From Alphaproteobacteria bacterium (lineage in GTDB: Bacteria; Pseudomonadota; Alphaproteobacteria; Micavibrionales; Micavibrionaceae): 60,481 nt of DNA. The stretch is taken from contig JAJFGR010000011.1 in NCBI GenBank assembly GCA_021776025.1, positions 66,631 to 127,111 of the forward strand, in the 5' to 3' direction. The translations under genes and the position numbers were made by a program. Positions 8,201-16,734 of this stretch are shown here, in pieces. Positions within the stretch are counted from its first letter, which is position 1. The number at the start of each line of letters is the position of its first letter. Below the pieces are notes generated by a model. The model saw only the letters and a program-made list of their open reading frames with translations. It made no database searches and was not told the origin of the DNA.

Positions 8201-8905
8201 TTAATAAATAGAGAGTGATATTTGTCCATATTCAGAAGCCTCTGGAGAGGTCCTGTGTGGTAATGCTATTCTATTAGCAAAATTGTCTGAGCCGAAACTT
8301 TGTCCTTTCATAAATAGAATGTCACCAATATGAGATTGGATAAAATCAGCCTCTCTTGCTAAACTGGATGCTTCGACATTGAGGCCCATTATGGCTTGCC
8401 AAATATTTTCATTTGGGAGTGTTTTCAAAATATCAAGCGGCGTTAGCGCATAAGTTACATGTGCAATTAATGGGAATTCATCTACATGTGTTTCCGGCGC
8501 ACGCGGTGTGCCCCCCGCTGGGACGACATTCAGATCAGCGCGGCCTTCTCGTGATATTCCAATTGTTGCGCATACTTTGTTATAAAGCTCGTTAACCTCA
8601 AGAACGTTTGCGAAAATTAGCTCAGCAAGCTCCAGTGGAATATCTAACCCTGAACGCTCCGCGATTTCTATTATGCGCTGTTCATCATCATTGTCGGTGT
8701 CGATATGAACATCAGCTTTGGCAAAGCTTTTTGATGTGGGGTCATTTCCTGAGAATAAATTCATAATATCAGCTTCAAGTTCGGTAAGCGTTTCGCCGAA
8801 GTTAGGGCGAAGCACAGCACAACCTCGATTAAAAATTGGTTTTATTAAGGACGTTACGTCTGCTGGGTCTGTCGTGGTTTTTAAGCCGTCGCAATCATTA
8901 TACAT
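8201..8905 (-). CDS. DUF1826-like protein A
   Basis: A 234-residue protein whose C-terminal half has the layout of the DUF1826 family, which resembles 2-oxoglutarate/iron oxygenases: an H-x-D pair in E-T-H-V-D-E-F-P, a following strand region, then G-D-I-L-F-M-K-G-Q and the distal P-H-R-T-S-P. The role of the family is unknown. A second, diverged copy lies at 12618-13418 with the same order of motifs and a similar N-terminal G/T-x-A-V-L start. The start at 8905 has AAAGGTG seven bases upstream; an earlier in-frame ATG at 8938 falls inside the predicted promoter. Base composition is more AT-rich than in the flanking his genes. Confidence 0.65.
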   Translation of the reverse strand: MYNDCDGLKTTTDPADVTSLIKPIFNRGCAVLRPNFGETLTELEADIMNLFSGNDPTSKSFAKADVHIDTDNDDEQRIIEIAERSGLDIPLELAELIFANVLEVNELYNKVCATIGISREGRADLNVVPAGGTPRAPETHVDEFPLIAHVTYALTPLDILKTLPNENIWQAIMGLNVEASSLAREADFIQSHIGDILFMKGQSFGSDNFANRIALPHRTSPEASEYGQISLSIY

Positions 8906-8928
8906 ACTTACACCTTTTGTTTTGAGGG

Positions 8929-8957
8929 TGTGTAACAATATTTTTTAGTTATGTCAA
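8929..8957 (-). promoter_or_regulatory. Candidate promoter of DUF1826-like gene A
   Basis: On the minus strand TTGACA (8957-8952) continues as TTGACATAA; after 17 bp comes a weak -10, TACACA (8934-8929). This places transcription start just upstream of the ATG at 8905 and excludes the ATG at 8938 as the start codon. Confidence 0.45.
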
Positions 8958-9043
8958 TTTTTATAAAGAGTAAAAACGTTGATTATCTCAATTTTCTCAA
9001 CGCCCTTTTCGGTGTGGACTTACTTGTGCTTAAAGATAAATTC

Positions 9044-9732
9044 CTAACGCCCCGCTATCACGTGATAGTAAACGTAATCAGCAGTGCTTGTTTCAAAGCA
9101 GCCCATATGTTGCCCGCTTAAAGCCCCTAGACCGTTGGCTGCGCTTATTGCGTGCTCGGATACAGGGAGCGTGTAGTTATTATCCATATTGATGCCCATA
9201 TCTGCTTCTTCTCCAGCGCTAAGGCTGGATACGGGGACACCCGAAATGCTGAGTTCTTCATTAATTTTTTCACAAACACCTTTAGAAAGACCGGGTAAAA
9301 AAGCGACAAGTTCGTTGCCTTCAAAGTCATTGGTAACGCTGGAGCCAATATTCTCAATTTCGTAATTTGTATTGAAAAACCATGGTCCCGGTTGGCTGTT
9401 TGCCATGACATTGGCCGAAGCTTCTACACATGTTGCATCGCCGCCACTTGGATGGAATACACCGATGTTTGTGTCGCTCAGGCTGCCAAATGCTGAGGGC
9501 GGATTGAATTCAAGGGTGGTTAAGTCCGTTCCGAAAATTACCATTTTATCGACCTTACTTTTAACGCCTGCCGGATATTCTGTAACCTGCGCAGACTTAA
9601 CGAGGTTTTGATCTTTAATTACACTGTCTCCACCAGGGCGGGAAGATTGTGTGGCGGCGTAAGAAAGCGCACCAAATAAACAACAGCGATGAGAACCATG
9701 AACAAGACATTGCCATGTTCATTTTTTTGCAT
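9044..9732 (-). pseudogene. Pilin/pseudopilin-like membrane-anchored protein, frameshifted
   Basis: From an ATG at 9732 the frame gives M-Q-K-N-E-H-G-N-V-L-F-M-V-L-I-A-V-V and then shifts. Going on one base earlier after the A-run at 9678-9680 (T-run on the coding strand) restores L-F-G-A-L-S-Y-A-A-T-Q-S-S-R and an unbroken frame to the stop at 9044. With one extra T the product would be 229 residues: a short charged N-terminus, one membrane helix of pilin type, and a globular part with four cysteines ending Y-V-Y-Y-H-V-I-A-G-R. This looks like a small conserved alphaproteobacterial protein family of unknown role. The shift may be a real lesion, a sequencing error in a homopolymer, or slippage. 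An alternative start is the in-frame ATG at 9759. Confidence 0.7.
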
Positions 9733-9760
9733 TGCTGTTTGATTTTTAGGTTTTAACATA

Positions 9761-9795
9761 ACAACCATAGCCTGCCAATAACACGCTATGGTTGT
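9761..9795. repeat. 11-bp inverted repeat upstream of the pilin-like gene
   Basis: 9761-9771 pairs perfectly with 9785-9795 around a 13-base loop (arm ACAACCATAGC). There is no T-run on either side, so it is more likely an operator or mRNA-leader hairpin than a terminator. Confidence 0.5.
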
Positions 9796-9920
9796 ATGGT
9801 GTCAAAGCCGAAGAGAATAATCATGAATTTTTTTACGGAATGAAAAGTTTTTTTTATATCTTAATGGCTTGAATGAAATTTTCTTGTGTGTAAATACGAA
9901 AGTATGAACGAAAAGATGCC

Positions 9921-10412
9921 TTAATTCAGCGTGTAAGAAATTTTGAGTATTTCGATGTGCTCTACGCCTTCTTCGGTGCGGACTTTGACGGTGTCACCAA
10001 CACCTGCTTTTAGCAGCGCTTTGCCGACTGGTGATTGCCAGTTGACTTTACCTTCATCAAAATTTGCCTCATCAACGCCGACAAGTTTGATAGTGACTTC
10101 GCTATCATTTTCACGGGCATAGGTGACGGTTGCGCCGAAAAAGACGCGCTCGCATCCTTGCTGGTCTTTGGGGTCGACGATTTTACAATTTTCGAGTTTC
10201 TTTTTGAGAAAGCGCAGTCGTCCATCGATCTGCCTCAGGCGTTTTTTGTTATAAATGTAATCACCGTTTTCGCTGCGGTCACCATTGCCAGCGGCCCAGG
10301 ACACAATCTCGCAGATTTTCGGGCGTTCTTTGTGGATCAGGTGGTCTTGCTCATCGTTCAGCACCTTATGACCCTGCGGCGTCATATAATGGATGGTTTG
10401 GTCGTCTGCCAT
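9921..10412 (-). CDS. greB: Transcription elongation factor GreB
   Basis: A 163-residue Gre factor. The N-terminal coiled coil carries the acidic tip D-R-S-E-N-G-D-Y (R-S-E-N in place of GreA's usual L-S-E-N), followed by the R-L-R-Q-I-D-G-R-L helix; the C-terminal FKBP-like domain contains V-F-F-G-A-T-V-T-Y and ends S-P-V-G-K-A-L-L-K-A-G-V-G-D. Gre factors enter the RNA polymerase secondary channel and stimulate cleavage of backtracked RNA. It starts four bases after the metallo-hydrolase gene, so it is probably the last gene of a DUF1826-hisD-MBL-greB operon. Confidence 0.92.
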   Translation of the reverse strand: MADDQTIHYMTPQGHKVLNDEQDHLIHKERPKICEIVSWAAGNGDRSENGDYIYNKKRLRQIDGRLRFLKKKLENCKIVDPKDQQGCERVFFGATVTYARENDSEVTIKLVGVDEANFDEGKVNWQSPVGKALLKAGVGDTVKVRTEEGVEHIEILKISYTLN

Positions 10413-10416
10413 AAAC

Positions 10417-11295
10417 CTAACGGCTTAAATGTTTATAGAGGAATGAAGTAAAAATTTCGGGAGTGATAAATCCGCCGCCCATTTTTTCATCAAACTTTGC
10501 GCTGGGTTTCATTGCGATGGTTTCTTCCAAAGTCTTACCGTCTTTGATGGCGGCTCCAATGTTTGCGGTAATGGCGGCGAGGGCATCACGATAGGCTTGT
10601 AGATCTGCTTTATTCATTAGTGGGCCGTGGCCCGGGATGATGGCGGTGCCCTCATCGGCCAGAGCGATTAGCGTATCGTGTGCGGCGAGCGTACCTTTAA
10701 TTGACCCGCCATGTTCGGCATCAATGAACGGGTACATGCCGTTAAACACGGTGTCGCCAGTGACGATAACATTTTGATTTTTAAAGAAGGCCGCTGAATC
10801 TCCGTCCGTGTGCGCATTTGGTAGGTGAATAATCTGCACATCATCGCCGTTATAATGCAGGTTCAGGCCTTCGGCAAAAGTGACAACAGGCAGGCCAGAT
10901 TTTGAAAGCGCGGGCATTTCTTTTTTGAAGAAGCTGATGAATTGTTTGGTGCTTAAACGCTCACGGACATTGTCATGGGCAACAATGATCGCGCCATTTT
11001 CTCCGAACGTTTCGTTCGTGCCAGTATGGTCGAAATGGTAATGGGTGTTGAGGATGAATTTGATGTCCTGTCCATTAAGTCCCTTAATCGCATCGGTCAG
11101 AATAGATCCGCGCCCTTCAAGATTATCATCAACGATAAAGGTACCGTCTTCGCCTGTGGAGGCGGTGACATTACCGCCATTGGGGCTGATCAGCATATGA
11201 ATGCCATCACGCACTTTTACGATTTCTACGCCGTTTTCTTGCGCGGTTGCAGATAAAGGAATGAACAATAAAGCAAGCAGGGTCAGAAGTTTCAT
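10417..11295 (-). CDS. Secreted MBL-fold metallo-hydrolase
   Basis: 292 residues with an N-terminal signal peptide (M-K-L-L-T-L-L-A-L-L-F, cleavage after about A-T-A). The metallo-beta-lactamase motif T-H-Y-H-F-D-H-T-G supplies zinc ligands, with later ligands in L-P-N-A-H-T-D-G-D, T-G-D-T-V-F-N-G and P-G-H-G. It resembles periplasmic MBL hydrolases of unknown substrate rather than true carbapenemases. It lies 11 bp after hisD and 4 bp before greB on the same strand. Confidence 0.85.
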   Translation of the reverse strand: MKLLTLLALLFIPLSATAQENGVEIVKVRDGIHMLISPNGGNVTASTGEDGTFIVDDNLEGRGSILTDAIKGLNGQDIKFILNTHYHFDHTGTNETFGENGAIIVAHDNVRERLSTKQFISFFKKEMPALSKSGLPVVTFAEGLNLHYNGDDVQIIHLPNAHTDGDSAAFFKNQNVIVTGDTVFNGMYPFIDAEHGGSIKGTLAAHDTLIALADEGTAIIPGHGPLMNKADLQAYRDALAAITANIGAAIKDGKTLEETIAMKPSAKFDEKMGGGFITPEIFTSFLYKHLSR

Positions 11296-11306
11296 GATCT
11301 TTTCTC

Positions 11307-12608
11307 CTAAAGGTTTCGTTTGCGCAATACATCGCCGTGCGCCGGGAAATTCTCGTAATCAGTTAGGGTGGTGACAGTTGGCTTCAAGCTTTCAAAGCCT
11401 TCTTTGGTGCAGCGTGAAACGCTCGTGCGTTTGAGGAAATCCCAAACGGATGTACATGAATAAGTGTGCGCCCAGCCGCCTGTTGGCAGGACATGATTAA
11501 CGCCGATGCCGTAATTGCCCAGCGATGAAGGTGTGTATTCGCCGATGAGAATTTCGCCAGCGTGCAGCAGTTTTTTTGCCACATTTTCTGCATCTGCGGT
11601 TTTGAGGTGGAGGTGCTCGGGCGCGTATTCATTGGCAACCTCGATTGATTGTTCAAGGCTTTCAGTGAGGATAACGCCGCCGTAATCGGACATGACTTTT
11701 GTGCAGATGGCTTTGTGCGGCTCGGGCAGTTCGGCGATTTTTTTGGGTAAATTTTCGCGTACAAATTCGGCTAGGGTTTCGTCGTGCGTGATTAAAAGCG
11801 CTGCGCTGTCTTCGCCGTGTTCGGCTTCGTTCAAAATATCCCAGCAGGTATTTTCGAAGTTTGCAGTTTCATCGGCGAGCACGATTGATTCAGATGGGCC
11901 TGCGGGCATGCCGGGGTCCATAATTACGGAACATACACGCTTGGCTGCGGCTACATAAGGGCTACCGGGTCCGAGGACTTTTTTGACTTTGGGAATTGTC
12001 TCTGTACCAAAGGCAAGCGCTGCAATGGCTTGCGCGCCGCCAGCCTTATAAACATTTTCAATGCCGCAAAGCCGAGCTGTGTAGAGCGTTGCCGCATCTG
12101 TCTTGCCATCTTTGGTTGGCGGGCTAACCACAGCGATGTCTTTTACGCCCGCGATCATGGCCGGAATGGCCAGCATATAAAGCGCGGAGGGGAATGCACC
12201 TTTGCCGCGCGGGATATAGAGGCCGACGGATTCGATTGGGTTGACCTGCTCACCTGCGAAAACGCCGGGCTCGATTTCGATCATCCAGGGCTCTTCAACC
12301 CGGTTCATTTGCTCTTGGTGGAATTTTTTGACGTTGGCTACGCAGTGCTGGATTGCGGCTTTTAGGTCATCATCGAGCGCTGTTTCAGCTTCTTCGAATT
12401 CTTTGTCCCAAGCCTTGATATTTTTTACATCTGCTTCTTCAAACTTTTTGGCGTAGTCGATTAATGCCGCATCGCCGCGCTTTGCCACATCATTGATAAT
12501 GGGCATCACTTGTTCTACAACGGCGTCAATATTGGCCTGTGAGCGCCGCATTATACGCGCTTTTGCGGCCTCATCGATTTCATTCCAGCGGTAAAAATTA
12601 ATGCTCAT
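11307..12608 (-). CDS. hisD: Histidinol dehydrogenase
   Basis: 433 residues, normal for HisD, the zinc- and NAD-dependent enzyme that makes the last two oxidations from L-histidinol to L-histidine. Recognisable segments include the nucleotide-site G-L-Y-I-P-R-G-K-G-A, the central A-G-G-A-Q-A-I-A-A-L-A-F-G-T, D-P-G-M-P-A-G-P-S-E and N-E-A-E-H-G-E-D-S-A, and the C-terminal Y-A-P-E-H-L-H-L with N-H-V-L-P-T-G-G. It follows the DUF1826-like gene by nine bases, so both are probably read from the promoter at 13427-13455. Confidence 0.96.
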   Translation of the reverse strand: MSINFYRWNEIDEAAKARIMRRSQANIDAVVEQVMPIINDVAKRGDAALIDYAKKFEEADVKNIKAWDKEFEEAETALDDDLKAAIQHCVANVKKFHQEQMNRVEEPWMIEIEPGVFAGEQVNPIESVGLYIPRGKGAFPSALYMLAIPAMIAGVKDIAVVSPPTKDGKTDAATLYTARLCGIENVYKAGGAQAIAALAFGTETIPKVKKVLGPGSPYVAAAKRVCSVIMDPGMPAGPSESIVLADETANFENTCWDILNEAEHGEDSAALLITHDETLAEFVRENLPKKIAELPEPHKAICTKVMSDYGGVILTESLEQSIEVANEYAPEHLHLKTADAENVAKKLLHAGEILIGEYTPSSLGNYGIGVNHVLPTGGWAHTYSCTSVWDFLKRTSVSRCTKEGFESLKPTVTTLTDYENFPAHGDVLRKRNL

Positions 12609-12617
12609 AGGATTTAA

Positions 12618-13418
12618 TTAGAGCTCTATGCCGGCGAAGTCGAGGGGTTTTTGGGTAAAAGTCACGGCGGCCTGACCTAGATCGCAAATGTCTCGTGATG
12701 ATGTGTGAACGCAAACTCTGTTACGTATATTCTTGTCATCTAAATTCAGGTTTTTTTGTCCCCGCATAACAACGGCATCGCCGAAGGCCGCATCGATAAA
12801 TTGTTCACGGGAATCATTTGTAATTTGTCGCAATACAAGTTTATTAGGTGTTTTTTTGCGATTCATCATATCCCATATAATGTCATCTAAAGACGTTCCT
12901 GTATGAATGTTCAATCTTCCACCAGCGAAAGTGCTGTGTAGTGTTAGGGGAACGTTGTCAACATGCATGGAGGGTGAGCGTCCGCGCGCTCCTATTGGAG
13001 CGAACAGAAGCCGGCCAGCTATTCGAAGATTATTATTACAATATTGTGCGCAAATTTCTTCAAAGCTTTCGCGCAAGTTATTTAAATGCGCAGTTAGTAA
13101 AGCGAGAGCATCTTCATCTATATGAACGCCACCATCCTTAGCTTCGGCAAAAATTTCGCCAGAGGTGAAAGGTTTAAAATACTCATTCTCTCCTGTTATC
13201 TTAAAACCCCGTTTTTTTGTGGGGTCATCAGTGTAAAGTGCTGCTAATTCTCTATTGTCACCGATTTTCAGACCTTGCCGGATGCGGCGAGTTGTTTCCA
13301 TCCATTCTGGGTTCTGTATTAACACAGCCCTTGTATCGTTGATTTTAAGCATAGGCGGTACTTGTCCTGCGCTTTCAGCTATTGGTAACGAGCTATTATC
13401 GGCGAATGCATGTTTCAT
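12618..13418 (-). CDS. DUF1826-like protein B, first gene of the hisD operon
   Basis: A 266-residue diverged paralogue of the protein encoded at 8201-8905. It has the same order of features: an N-terminal strand with T-R-A-V-L, a helical middle, H-x-D in S-M-H-V-D-N-V-P-L followed by T-F-A-G-G, then G-D-A-V-V-M-R-G and a distal C-V-H-T-S-S-R. The layout matches DUF1826 and 2-oxoglutarate oxygenase-like folds; the substrate is unknown. The predicted -10 lies only about nine bases before the ATG at 13418, so the mRNA may be leaderless; an alternative start at 13352 has an AGGA twelve bases upstream. Confidence 0.65.
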   Translation of the reverse strand: MKHAFADNSSLPIAESAGQVPPMLKINDTRAVLIQNPEWMETTRRIRQGLKIGDNRELAALYTDDPTKKRGFKITGENEYFKPFTSGEIFAEAKDGGVHIDEDALALLTAHLNNLRESFEEICAQYCNNNLRIAGRLLFAPIGARGRSPSMHVDNVPLTLHSTFAGGRLNIHTGTSLDDIIWDMMNRKKTPNKLVLRQITNDSREQFIDAAFGDAVVMRGQKNLNLDDKNIRNRVCVHTSSRDICDLGQAAVTFTQKPLDFAGIEL

Positions 13419-13426
13419 AGGATAAG

Positions 13427-13455
13427 TTTATACAAAGGTATTTTTGTTATGTCAA
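13427..13455 (-). promoter_or_regulatory. Promoter of the DUF1826-hisD-MBL-greB operon
   Basis: Minus-strand TTGACA (13455-13450), 17-bp spacer, TATAAA (13432-13427): the best-formed promoter of the TTGACATAA group. Transcription should start at about 13420, nearly at the ATG, implying a leaderless or very short-leader mRNA. Confidence 0.65.
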
Positions 13456-13501
13456 AAAAAACTTCACTCGACTTTTTGTGCCAAAATCGTATAAAGACGC
13501 C

Positions 13502-14188
13502 ATGTCCAAAGAGAAAATCGTCATCATTGATTACGGCTCCGGCAATTTGCGCAGTGCGGAGAGGGCTTTTAAGCATGTGATTGTTAATGAAGCGCTGGAT
13601 TGCGAAGTGCTGGTGTCTTCACAGGCGGAGGACGTTGCAAAGGCAGACCGTATTGTGCTGCCGGGTCAGGGTGCCTTTGGTGATTGCATGGATAATCTCC
13701 AAAATACTGAAGGTATGATTGAAGCGCTCCAGGCCCGCGTTCTCAAAGATGGGAAACCATTTTTAGGTATTTGTGTCGGGATGCAGCTCCTTGCGACTCG
13801 GGGGCTTGAACATGGAGTGCATGGTGGACTTGACTGGGTACAGGGGCAGGTTGTTCCCATGGCTGAGCGAATTCAGGATAAGAGCTTAAAAATTCCGCAT
13901 ATGGGCTGGAACGAACTGGTGATGCCGAGTTCAGGCGAACAGGACAACAGACACTTTGTGCTTCGCAGCACAGAAAGTTCTGATCAGAGACGTGATCATT
14001 ACTATTTTGTTCACTCTTTTATGTTTGAATGTGAGTATAACCATCATGTTCTAGCACTGGCCGATTATGGTGGCTTATTCGCCGCCGCAGTAGGCCGCGA
14101 TAATATAGCGGGCGTTCAATTTCACCCCGAGAAAAGTCAGGAAGCTGGCTTACGATTACTGCGTGATTTTATGCATTGGAAACCTTGA
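13502..14188 (+). CDS. hisH: Imidazole glycerol phosphate synthase, glutaminase subunit
   Basis: A 228-residue class I glutamine amidotransferase that releases ammonia for HisF. The first strand reads V-I-I-D-Y-G-S-G-N-L-R-S; the nucleophile is in G-I-C-V-G-M-Q-L-L, and the His-Glu pair in V-Q-F-H-P-E-K-S. The start at 13502 fits the family; an in-frame GTG at 13478 has no better ribosome site. It is divergent from the DUF1826-hisD operon with only about 80 bp between them. Confidence 0.95.
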   Translation: MSKEKIVIIDYGSGNLRSAERAFKHVIVNEALDCEVLVSSQAEDVAKADRIVLPGQGAFGDCMDNLQNTEGMIEALQARVLKDGKPFLGICVGMQLLATRGLEHGVHGGLDWVQGQVVPMAERIQDKSLKIPHMGWNELVMPSSGEQDNRHFVLRSTESSDQRRDHYYFVHSFMFECEYNHHVLALADYGGLFAAAVGRDNIAGVQFHPEKSQEAGLRLLRDFMHWKP

Positions 14189-14266
14189 TAAGGCCTGCTC
14201 AACCTTCCTCTTGTGCCCTTTAGGGTAAAAGTAGGTTGAGACCAGATAAAACGGAGTTTTGTATTA

Positions 14267-14839
14267 ATGAGCGATCAAACCAAATTACAGCCTTTAGTGC
14301 CTGCTCCAAAAGTGGAAGTTGCCCGGAGCCTTACCGTGGCAGATCTTAATGATCTGTGCGACGCAACCGATGCGGCGATTAATGGCGGCGGCGGATTTGG
14401 CTGGGTTGATGTGCCGAATCGTGATGCCATGGAGCGCTATTGGCAAGGTGTCATTGCAATGCCAGCGCGGATATTACTGGTTGCGCGGCTGGATGGTGTG
14501 ATTTGCGGAACCTGTCAGCTCTGGAAACCGCCGGCGCATAATGAAGCGCAAGCGCATACCGTGAGTCTGACCACGAATTTTGTTGCACCTTGGGCGCGTG
14601 GTCACGGGCTGGCTAAAATGCTGGTTGAAAAAGCCGAAGAGGTTGCGGTAAGCGAAGAGTTTGCCGTGATCAACCTTGAAGTGCGCGAAACGATGGAGCG
14701 TGCAATCGAGATTTATGAAGCGCTGGGGTATGTGCGTTTCGGCATGCATCCTTATTCTGTGCGCGTGGCGGACAGCGTTCTTAAGGGCTATTATTACTAT
14801 AAAGTCATCAACCCGAAAGCGGTTGAGCAGGGGCCCTAA
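14267..14839 (+). CDS. GNAT-family N-acetyltransferase
   Basis: 190 residues with a GNAT fold: the acetyl-CoA motif A is in F-V-A-P-W-A-R-G-H-G-L-A-K-M-L (R-G-x-G-L-A), followed by V-I-N-L-E-V-R-E-T and I-E-I-Y-E-A-L-G-Y-V-R-F-G. The substrate is not evident. It lies between hisH and hisA on the same strand, 78 bp after hisH, a position sometimes seen for acetyltransferases in alphaproteobacterial his clusters. An imperfect CGGAG precedes the ATG. Confidence 0.85.
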   Translation: MSDQTKLQPLVPAPKVEVARSLTVADLNDLCDATDAAINGGGGFGWVDVPNRDAMERYWQGVIAMPARILLVARLDGVICGTCQLWKPPAHNEAQAHTVSLTTNFVAPWARGHGLAKMLVEKAEEVAVSEEFAVINLEVRETMERAIEIYEALGYVRFGMHPYSVRVADSVLKGYYYYKVINPKAVEQGP

Positions 14840-14842
14840 AGC

Positions 14843-15856
14843 TTATTTCATTTGTTGTGTAAGTGATTTATCCACCTTATTGTCATTGGCAACTTCAAAT
14901 TGTTGGTTATGTGCAGTTGCTGCATCAAGAAATAAGCCCATAAAGATTAATTTGTTGGATTTGATTCCTGTGTATTCATGTTTTTCAAGATTAAGGTGTA
15001 TTGTCTTTTCCAACGTGGCCCTATGTCGCAATATGCCCATAAACCGATCTATATATCGCTGTGGAATTGGAATATCTCTCTCTATATGATCATTAATTAG
15101 ATTTCTTGCGTAATCCGCATTGGTAACGGAACCCTTGCCTTTAGCGTCACCTGTCTTAGGGTCTATTGGGCAGCCAGCGGTGGCCATGATTTCGTTTTTA
15201 ATTGCGTCACCTTCAGGGCCTCTTGCAATGGCGTATTTCGGATCTTTTTCTGCAAATTGGTTATTAGTATTATAAATGTATAGCGGTCCTGTTGCATCGG
15301 CGACACAGACAAGACCTTTTTTGGTTTGCCCGCCATCTACAGTAGCCTCGAGTAATTTAAAATTATAAATTGGCATATTGGGCGGGAATTCACGCTCTTT
15401 AAATTTTTCTAAATTATAGACGTCGAAAGCTGCCGCAACATTTGGATCTAGACGATCGATTTTTGTTATAAGGAGACCACCATCGGTAAATCCATCTTCT
15501 TTTTTATCAACACCAATGGTAATGCCAGGTTTCTCGGGTGTGCCGCGATAATGTGTGTCGTAACAAACAAAATCACTTTCATACCCTTCAATTCTTGCCG
15601 TAATCGTTTTTTCGAAGACGGTTTTGGGGTCTAATCCGGGAAAAAGCTTTGCAAGGTCATCTTTGAAAGTGCCATCTGGGTTTTGAAGATGTGAATAATT
15701 TAATAACGAACCAGCTCCAAATTCTATTACTTCACCGGTCATTTCAACATAGTCAACATGGGCGTTCGCTTCTTCTTCTGTCATGTTTAAGTGATCGATA
15801 CGCGCCTGTACCATCATTGCCCGCTGCCCTTCGTTAAACTCGATTTTATTATCCAC
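14843..15856 (-). CDS. Hypothetical protein, GTG start
   Basis: I do not recognise this 337-residue protein. It has no signal peptide or membrane span; it is hydrophilic, begins with a helical region (E-G-Q-R-A-M-M-V-Q-A-R-I) and has a middle part of mixed strands. The start is GTG at 15856 with AAGGATC about ten bases upstream. It stands alone on the minus strand between the acetyltransferase gene and hisA, and its promoter belongs to the TTGACATAA group. It is more AT-rich than the his genes around it, which suggests separate ancestry. Confidence 0.7.
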   Translation of the reverse strand: MDNKIEFNEGQRAMMVQARIDHLNMTEEEANAHVDYVEMTGEVIEFGAGSLLNYSHLQNPDGTFKDDLAKLFPGLDPKTVFEKTITARIEGYESDFVCYDTHYRGTPEKPGITIGVDKKEDGFTDGGLLITKIDRLDPNVAAAFDVYNLEKFKEREFPPNMPIYNFKLLEATVDGGQTKKGLVCVADATGPLYIYNTNNQFAEKDPKYAIARGPEGDAIKNEIMATAGCPIDPKTGDAKGKGSVTNADYARNLINDHIERDIPIPQRYIDRFMGILRHRATLEKTIHLNLEKHEYTGIKSNKLIFMGLFLDAATAHNQQFEVANDNKVDKSLTQQMK

Positions 15857-15895
15857 TTTTTCTGATCCTTTACTCTAAATAATTTAAGAGCATGT

Positions 15896-15925
15896 GTATT
15901 ACCATAAGCTATAAAATTATGTCAA
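15896..15925 (-). promoter_or_regulatory. Candidate promoter of the 337-residue hypothetical gene
   Basis: Minus-strand TTGACA (15925-15920) within TTGACATAA, then an 18-bp spacer and TAATAC (15901-15896). The -10 is weak; the nine-base -35 word is the same as in four other hypothetical genes of the window. Confidence 0.45.
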
Positions 15926-16008
15926 CCTAAATGTTGAAAAAGTGTTGAGTGTGCTAAATAGCGTTGCTACCTTGCTTCAACAGCAACGATTCTCTATATC
16001 TTTCCATT

Positions 16009-16734
16009 ATGATCATTTACCCCGCAATAGACCTCAAAGATGGAAAGTGCGTACGCCTTGTACAGGGCGATATGACGCGCGACACTGTCTATAATGAAAA
16101 TCCGGGCGCGCAGGCGTTCGAATGGGTGCAGACCGGTTTTAACTGGCTGCATGTTGTTGATTTGGATGGTGCGGTTCACGGCGCGCCGGAAAACCACCAT
16201 GCGGTGCGCGATATTCTCAAATCTGTTGATATTCCTGTGCAGCTTGGCGGCGGCATTCGCAATCACGGGCAAATTGAACATTGGATTGAGGCCGGGATTA
16301 GCCGCGTTATTTTAGGGACGGCGGCCGTGCGCGATCCGGAGCTTGTGCGCTGGGCTTGCCGTGAGTTTCCCGGGCAAATTGCTGTGGGGATTGATGCGCT
16401 GAATGGTGAAGTGATGGTCGATGGCTGGGTTGATGGATCGAACATTGAAGCCACGTTGCTGGCGTCTCATTTCGAAGATGCGGGCGTGGCGGCGATTATT
16501 TATACTGATATTGATCGTGACGGGACAGGTAAAGGCGTAAATATGGAAGCGACGATCGCGTTGGCGGAAAGCACATCTATTCCTGTGATTGCCTCAGGCG
16601 GAGCAGGTTCAATGGAGGATATTAAGGCTGTCAAAGCGGCGAGTGAGAGCCACGGTCTCAATGGCGTCATTGTCGGCAAAGCCTTCTATGATAAACGCAT
16701 TGATCCGAAAGAGGCGCTGGCACTCTCATGCTAA
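16009..16734 (+). CDS. hisA: ProFAR isomerase (HisA)
   Basis: A 241-residue TIM barrel that converts ProFAR to PRFAR. The first strand [11 protein letters not shown] carries the catalytic Asp; the second Asp is in Y-T-D-I-D-R-D-G-T; phosphate-binding loops are L-G-G-G-I-R and A-S-G-G-A-G-S. ATG at 16009 follows the usual M-I-I-Y-P-A start; the preceding in-frame codons to 15964 are unlikely to be translated. Its last seven bases overlap hisF, indicating translational coupling. Confidence 0.95.
   Translation: MIIYPAIDLKDGKCVRLVQGDMTRDTVYNENPGAQAFEWVQTGFNWLHVVDLDGAVHGAPENHHAVRDILKSVDIPVQLGGGIRNHGQIEHWIEAGISRVILGTAAVRDPELVRWACREFPGQIAVGIDALNGEVMVDGWVDGSNIEATLLASHFEDAGVAAIIYTDIDRDGTGKGVNMEATIALAESTSIPVIASGGAGSMEDIKAVKAASESHGLNGVIVGKAFYDKRIDPKEALALSC

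Noticed and set aside
13666..13860. Minus-strand open frame inside hisH
   Set aside because: No start signal, and it is entirely within the well-supported hisH gene.
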